Shown: in pieces, positions 21,824-24,045 of the stretch
Position numbering within the stretch: the first letter of the stretch is position 1
How the letters are laid out: every line of letters starts with the position of its first letter
Origin: CBIFWW01 sp966186435
Lineage (GTDB): Bacteria > Pseudomonadota > Gammaproteobacteria > Enterobacterales > Enterobacteriaceae
Assembly (NCBI GenBank): GCA_966186435.1
Contig: CBIFWW010000040.1
Coordinates: 1-24,045 of the forward strand
Length of the DNA stretch: 24,045 bases
Direction of reading: 5' to 3'
Position numbers and translations under genes: made by a program
Notes under the pieces: model-generated
Told to the model about the DNA's origin: nothing
The model's database searches: none
The model's input: only the letters and a program-made list of their open reading frames with translations

Positions 21824-23467
21824 TTAGGATGCCTGGCTGGCGCGCCGTTCCCGGTACTTGCGTTTCAACAAGCGCCAGAAAATCCAGGTCACCGTCGACG
21901 ATGCGATGATCGCCGTCAGAATATAGGTATCATTCCAGGCCAGAATGGTTGCCTCGTGGGTCACCAGGTTTTGCATCTGCTGCACCCCAAGTTCCTGTTG
22001 CCAGAAGGGGTCGTTCACCTGGTTGGCATACATCTGGCTGTATTGCGCCAGCCGCTCATTCACCAGTGGGTTGAGTGTGGTTATCTGGTCTGCCAGCAGG
22101 CTGGCGTGGTATTTCTCGCGCCAGGTCTGGAATGTCCCAAGCAGGGCTGCGCCCATCAGGCCGCCGAGGTTCTGGCTCATCCCGAACAGCACCGAGAAAC
22201 TCACCAGGTTACGCGGCTCGGTCACCACACTCCCGATAGCGCTCAGCATCGCCGGGCCGAGGAAAAAGGCGCTGCCAAAACCGAATAAAAATTGGCTAAG
22301 CATCATCTGGCTGGGGCGGGTCAGATTATTCGACTGGGCATCCAGCAGGGCGGCGATCACCATCACGCACAGGGCGGTGATAATAGGCCATACCAGGTGC
22401 TGCATATTGATGGTTAATGCACTCAGGACAATGCCGCACACCACCCCGGCCAGGATCACCAATGCCAGGGGGGTCATCTGTTCGTTTTGCAGCCCTACAT
22501 ACTGCAACCAGCCGATGGCCCCGGTATTTTGCTCCGCCAGCACAATACGGATCAGTAACATCACCAAACCTAAACGGAAAATACTGGCACTGGAGAGCCA
22601 TCGGGTGTTCAGCAACGGGTTGCTGCGATTATGCTCAAAGGTGATGGCGGCAATAATCAGCACCATGGCGGCAGCCAGCGCCCAGCCAAGCCACGGGGTA
22701 TCAAACCACCATTCCAGTCGGCCTAAAGACAGCACCGCACACAACAGGGCCATACCCGGGGCAAACAAAATAAAGGTGATAAAGTCCTTCTTCTCGAAGA
22801 CTTTACGCCGGTCGCTGGGGGGCAATTTTAATAGTATGACGCAGGCCAGGGAGACACAGGCCAAACCCAGCTCGAAAAAGTACAACCCGCGCCACTCATC
22901 CAGGGCCAGCAGCTCAGTGGAGAACAGCCGCGCCAGCGGGATCGCCAACTGGGAGCCGGTAATACCAATCACCAATGCCTTCAGCCGGTGTTTAGCGGGC
23001 CAGGCCTGGACCTGGTAGTAAATACCCAAGGAGCTTAAGGCGGCGCTGACCGCACCATGTGCTGCCCGCACCATCAGCGCGGTGCTCAGGTCGTTGACAA
23101 ACAGGTGGAAAAAGGTCACCAGCACATAGAGGATCAAAAAACCTTCGGTAAATACCCGCAGGCCATACTGCTGGCGGAATTTCACCAGCAGCAGGTTGAT
23201 GGAGATATTGGTCATCACATACACTGCCGGGAGCCAGGCGATTTCAGTGGTCCAGGCGGCAAAGGTACCCTGTAAGTTCTGTAAATTGGCGGTGACTACC
23301 GCGTTGCCTAAGGCCCCGGTCAAACATACCAACAATCCCACAATGCCATAGGCTATCCGCCGGTGAGTGGGGTGGATTGGCGTCGATGGCGACCCGAGCA
23401 GAACGGGTTTTTCATGGGGCAACCATTCACGGGGCTTATAAGGGTCGTAAGGAGGCTGGCGCATCAT
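21824..23467 (-). CDS. MFS drug/H+ antiporter, DHA2 (EmrB-like) 14-TM family
   Basis: This is the inner-membrane pump, driven by proton motive force. It has 547 residues with a 35-residue hydrophilic N-terminus and fourteen hydrophobic segments by my count, from IAYGIVGLLVCLTGALGNAV near 38 to ILTAIIASSTVTWIFW near 520. A long polar loop (residues about 460-510) lies before the last one, in the place of the periplasmic loop of EmrB-type pumps. The substrate is unknown. Two adjacent ATGs (23467, 23464) could start it. The first gives an ATGA overlap with the marR stop. AGGAAG sits inside the end of marR. It is some distance from E. coli EmrB. Confidence 0.92.
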   Translation of the reverse strand: MMRQPPYDPYKPREWLPHEKPVLLGSPSTPIHPTHRRIAYGIVGLLVCLTGALGNAVVTANLQNLQGTFAAWTTEIAWLPAVYVMTNISINLLLVKFRQQYGLRVFTEGFLILYVLVTFFHLFVNDLSTALMVRAAHGAVSAALSSLGIYYQVQAWPAKHRLKALVIGITGSQLAIPLARLFSTELLALDEWRGLYFFELGLACVSLACVILLKLPPSDRRKVFEKKDFITFILFAPGMALLCAVLSLGRLEWWFDTPWLGWALAAAMVLIIAAITFEHNRSNPLLNTRWLSSASIFRLGLVMLLIRIVLAEQNTGAIGWLQYVGLQNEQMTPLALVILAGVVCGIVLSALTINMQHLVWPIITALCVMVIAALLDAQSNNLTRPSQMMLSQFLFGFGSAFFLGPAMLSAIGSVVTEPRNLVSFSVLFGMSQNLGGLMGAALLGTFQTWREKYHASLLADQITTLNPLVNERLAQYSQMYANQVNDPFWQQELGVQQMQNLVTHEATILAWNDTYILTAIIASSTVTWIFWRLLKRKYRERRASQAS

Positions 23468-23895
23468 TTGCGTTGTACTTCCTGTAGCAGGCGCTCCAGC
23501 GCGTCCCGGGTGCGGGCTTCCTCTTCCGGGGTAAGTATCGATAAAATGTCTTCACGCAGTTCATCAGCCACAATGCGTACCTTCTGGTAAAGCGCGATAC
23601 CCTCTGTGGTTACACTGAGCATTTTCTTGCGCCGGTCGCCCGGATCGGCGGTGCGGGCCACCAGGTTTTGCGCCAGCAGGCGGTTTATCAGCGGCACCAC
23701 GGTGGCGGTTTCCACCCCAAGTTGACTGGCGAGATCGGTTTGCGACATAGGTGTATCATTACCGGCAATGGCAGCAACGGCCACCCAGGTTGCCTGGCTC
23801 ATCCCCAAATCTTTTAGATGGCGATCCACCGCCAGCCGCCAGTGATGAGCTGTCAAATGCAGCAAATGTGAGAAAGTCAGTTGGGGATAAATCAT
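23464..23895 (-). CDS. MarR-family repressor of the efflux operon
   Basis: A 143-residue winged-helix dimer, first gene of the pump operon and very probably its own and its operon's repressor, released by a pump substrate or phenolic ligand. The helix-turn-helix is at about 50-72 (MSQTDLASQLGVETATVVPLI). The wing has the MarR signature DPGDRRKK (84-91). Helices at both ends (TFSHLLHLTAHHWRLAVDRHL and the C-terminal DALERLLQEVQRK) form the dimer interface. ATG 23895 is the first in frame; no strong ribosome site is seen upstream, only weak purines. It overlaps the pump gene by four bases. Confidence 0.94.
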   Translation of the reverse strand: MIYPQLTFSHLLHLTAHHWRLAVDRHLKDLGMSQATWVAVAAIAGNDTPMSQTDLASQLGVETATVVPLINRLLAQNLVARTADPGDRRKKMLSVTTEGIALYQKVRIVADELREDILSILTPEEEARTRDALERLLQEVQRK

Positions 23896-23903
23896 TTATG
23901 CAG

Positions 23904-23923
23904 TTAATTAATTAGATGTCTAA
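23904..23923. promoter_or_regulatory. Putative MarR/SlyA-type operator in the efflux promoter
   Basis: TTAGATGTCTAA (23912-23923) has 5-bp arms TTAGA/TCTAA. It resembles the SlyA-type site TTAGCAAGCTAA known for this family. The perfect palindrome TTAATTAA (23904-23911) abuts it. The pair lies 9-28 bases upstream of the marR start, over the predicted transcription start, so binding would block initiation. Confidence 0.6.
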
Positions 23924-23925
23924 GT

Positions 23926-23955
23926 ATATTATTCCTGTCATCGGAGGATGTTCAA
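23926..23955 (-). promoter_or_regulatory. Predicted promoter of the marR-efflux operon
   Basis: On the minus strand TTGAAC (23955-23950) and TAATAT (23931-23926) form -35 and -10 elements 18 bases apart. TATACT (23928-23923) is an alternative -10. The start would fall in or beside the TTAGATGTCTAA operator. Bases 23956-24045 carry no gene or element that I recognise. Confidence 0.5.
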
Positions 23956-24045
23956 TAGGGCGCGATAAAATAATTTGCGTCCTAACTAGAAGCCCTTGCA
24001 AACCATCAAGCCCCGCAACCCGTTGTACACAAACCTCACCTAAAC

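Noticed and set aside
21945..23018. Long open frame (357 codons) opposite the MFS pump gene
   Set aside because: It is antisense to a clear 14-TM pump, has no ribosome site or recognisable domain, and its sequence is the low-complexity Ser/Arg/Ala mix typical of the reverse of a GC-rich gene.
23956..24045. Right-hand end searched for the start of another gene or a tRNA
   Set aside because: No convincing start with a ribosome site and no cloverleaf-like pairing could be found.

Overview
This window comes from an enteric gammaproteobacterium (Enterobacterales, probably Enterobacteriaceae or a close relative). Almost every predicted product is close to its Escherichia coli counterpart as I remember it. 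The order paa cluster, then azoR divergent from hrpA, also matches the general order of that part of the E. coli chromosome. I cannot name the genus from sequence alone.

Bases 1-9893 hold a complete phenylacetate catabolic operon, paaABCDEFGHIJK, on the plus strand. It is tightly packed, with many stop/start overlaps, and ends in a clear intrinsic terminator after paaK. PaaK makes phenylacetyl-CoA and PaaABC(D)E epoxidises the ring. PaaG isomerises the epoxide to the oxepin, and PaaF, PaaH and PaaJ finish a beta-oxidation-like breakdown. PaaI is a rescue thioesterase. The ring-opening enzyme PaaZ is not in the window; in E. coli it is divergent from paaA, which would place it just left of base 1. 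The 196-base leader carries a near-consensus CRP site, two AT-rich palindromes and candidate PaaX operators.

Bases 9894-10931 interrupt the usual paaK-paaX junction. They hold a small Cys/His-rich protein that looks like a divergent HicA-type protein, followed by a helix-turn-helix protein. The first gene has its own promoter, and an intrinsic terminator lies between the two. This is the least explained part of the window and my main candidate for an undescribed system (toxin-antitoxin or defence-like). Next come paaX (repressor), with its own extended -10 promoter overlapped by a putative PaaX site, and paaY (thioesterase).

Bases 12624-14033 (minus) encode a secreted protein with a DUF1996 domain and a C-terminal CBM96/DNRLRE-like beta domain, an unusual architecture for an enteric. 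A bidirectional terminator follows. Then come azoR (minus) and hrpA (plus), divergent across 216 bases that carry two perfect inverted repeats. A small CPVC thioredoxin-fold protein follows hrpA and ends at another strong bidirectional terminator.

Bases 19347-23895 (minus) form a self-regulated tripartite efflux operon. In order of transcription it encodes a MarR repressor, a 14-TM MFS pump, an EmrA/HlyD adaptor and a NodT/OprM-type outer-membrane lipoprotein. Two of its three junctions are ATGA overlaps, and a SlyA/MarR-like palindrome sits in its promoter. The last 150 bases hold only this promoter. I see no rRNA, tRNA, CRISPR array, insertion sequence or replication origin, and no gene-free stretch exceeds 300 bases.
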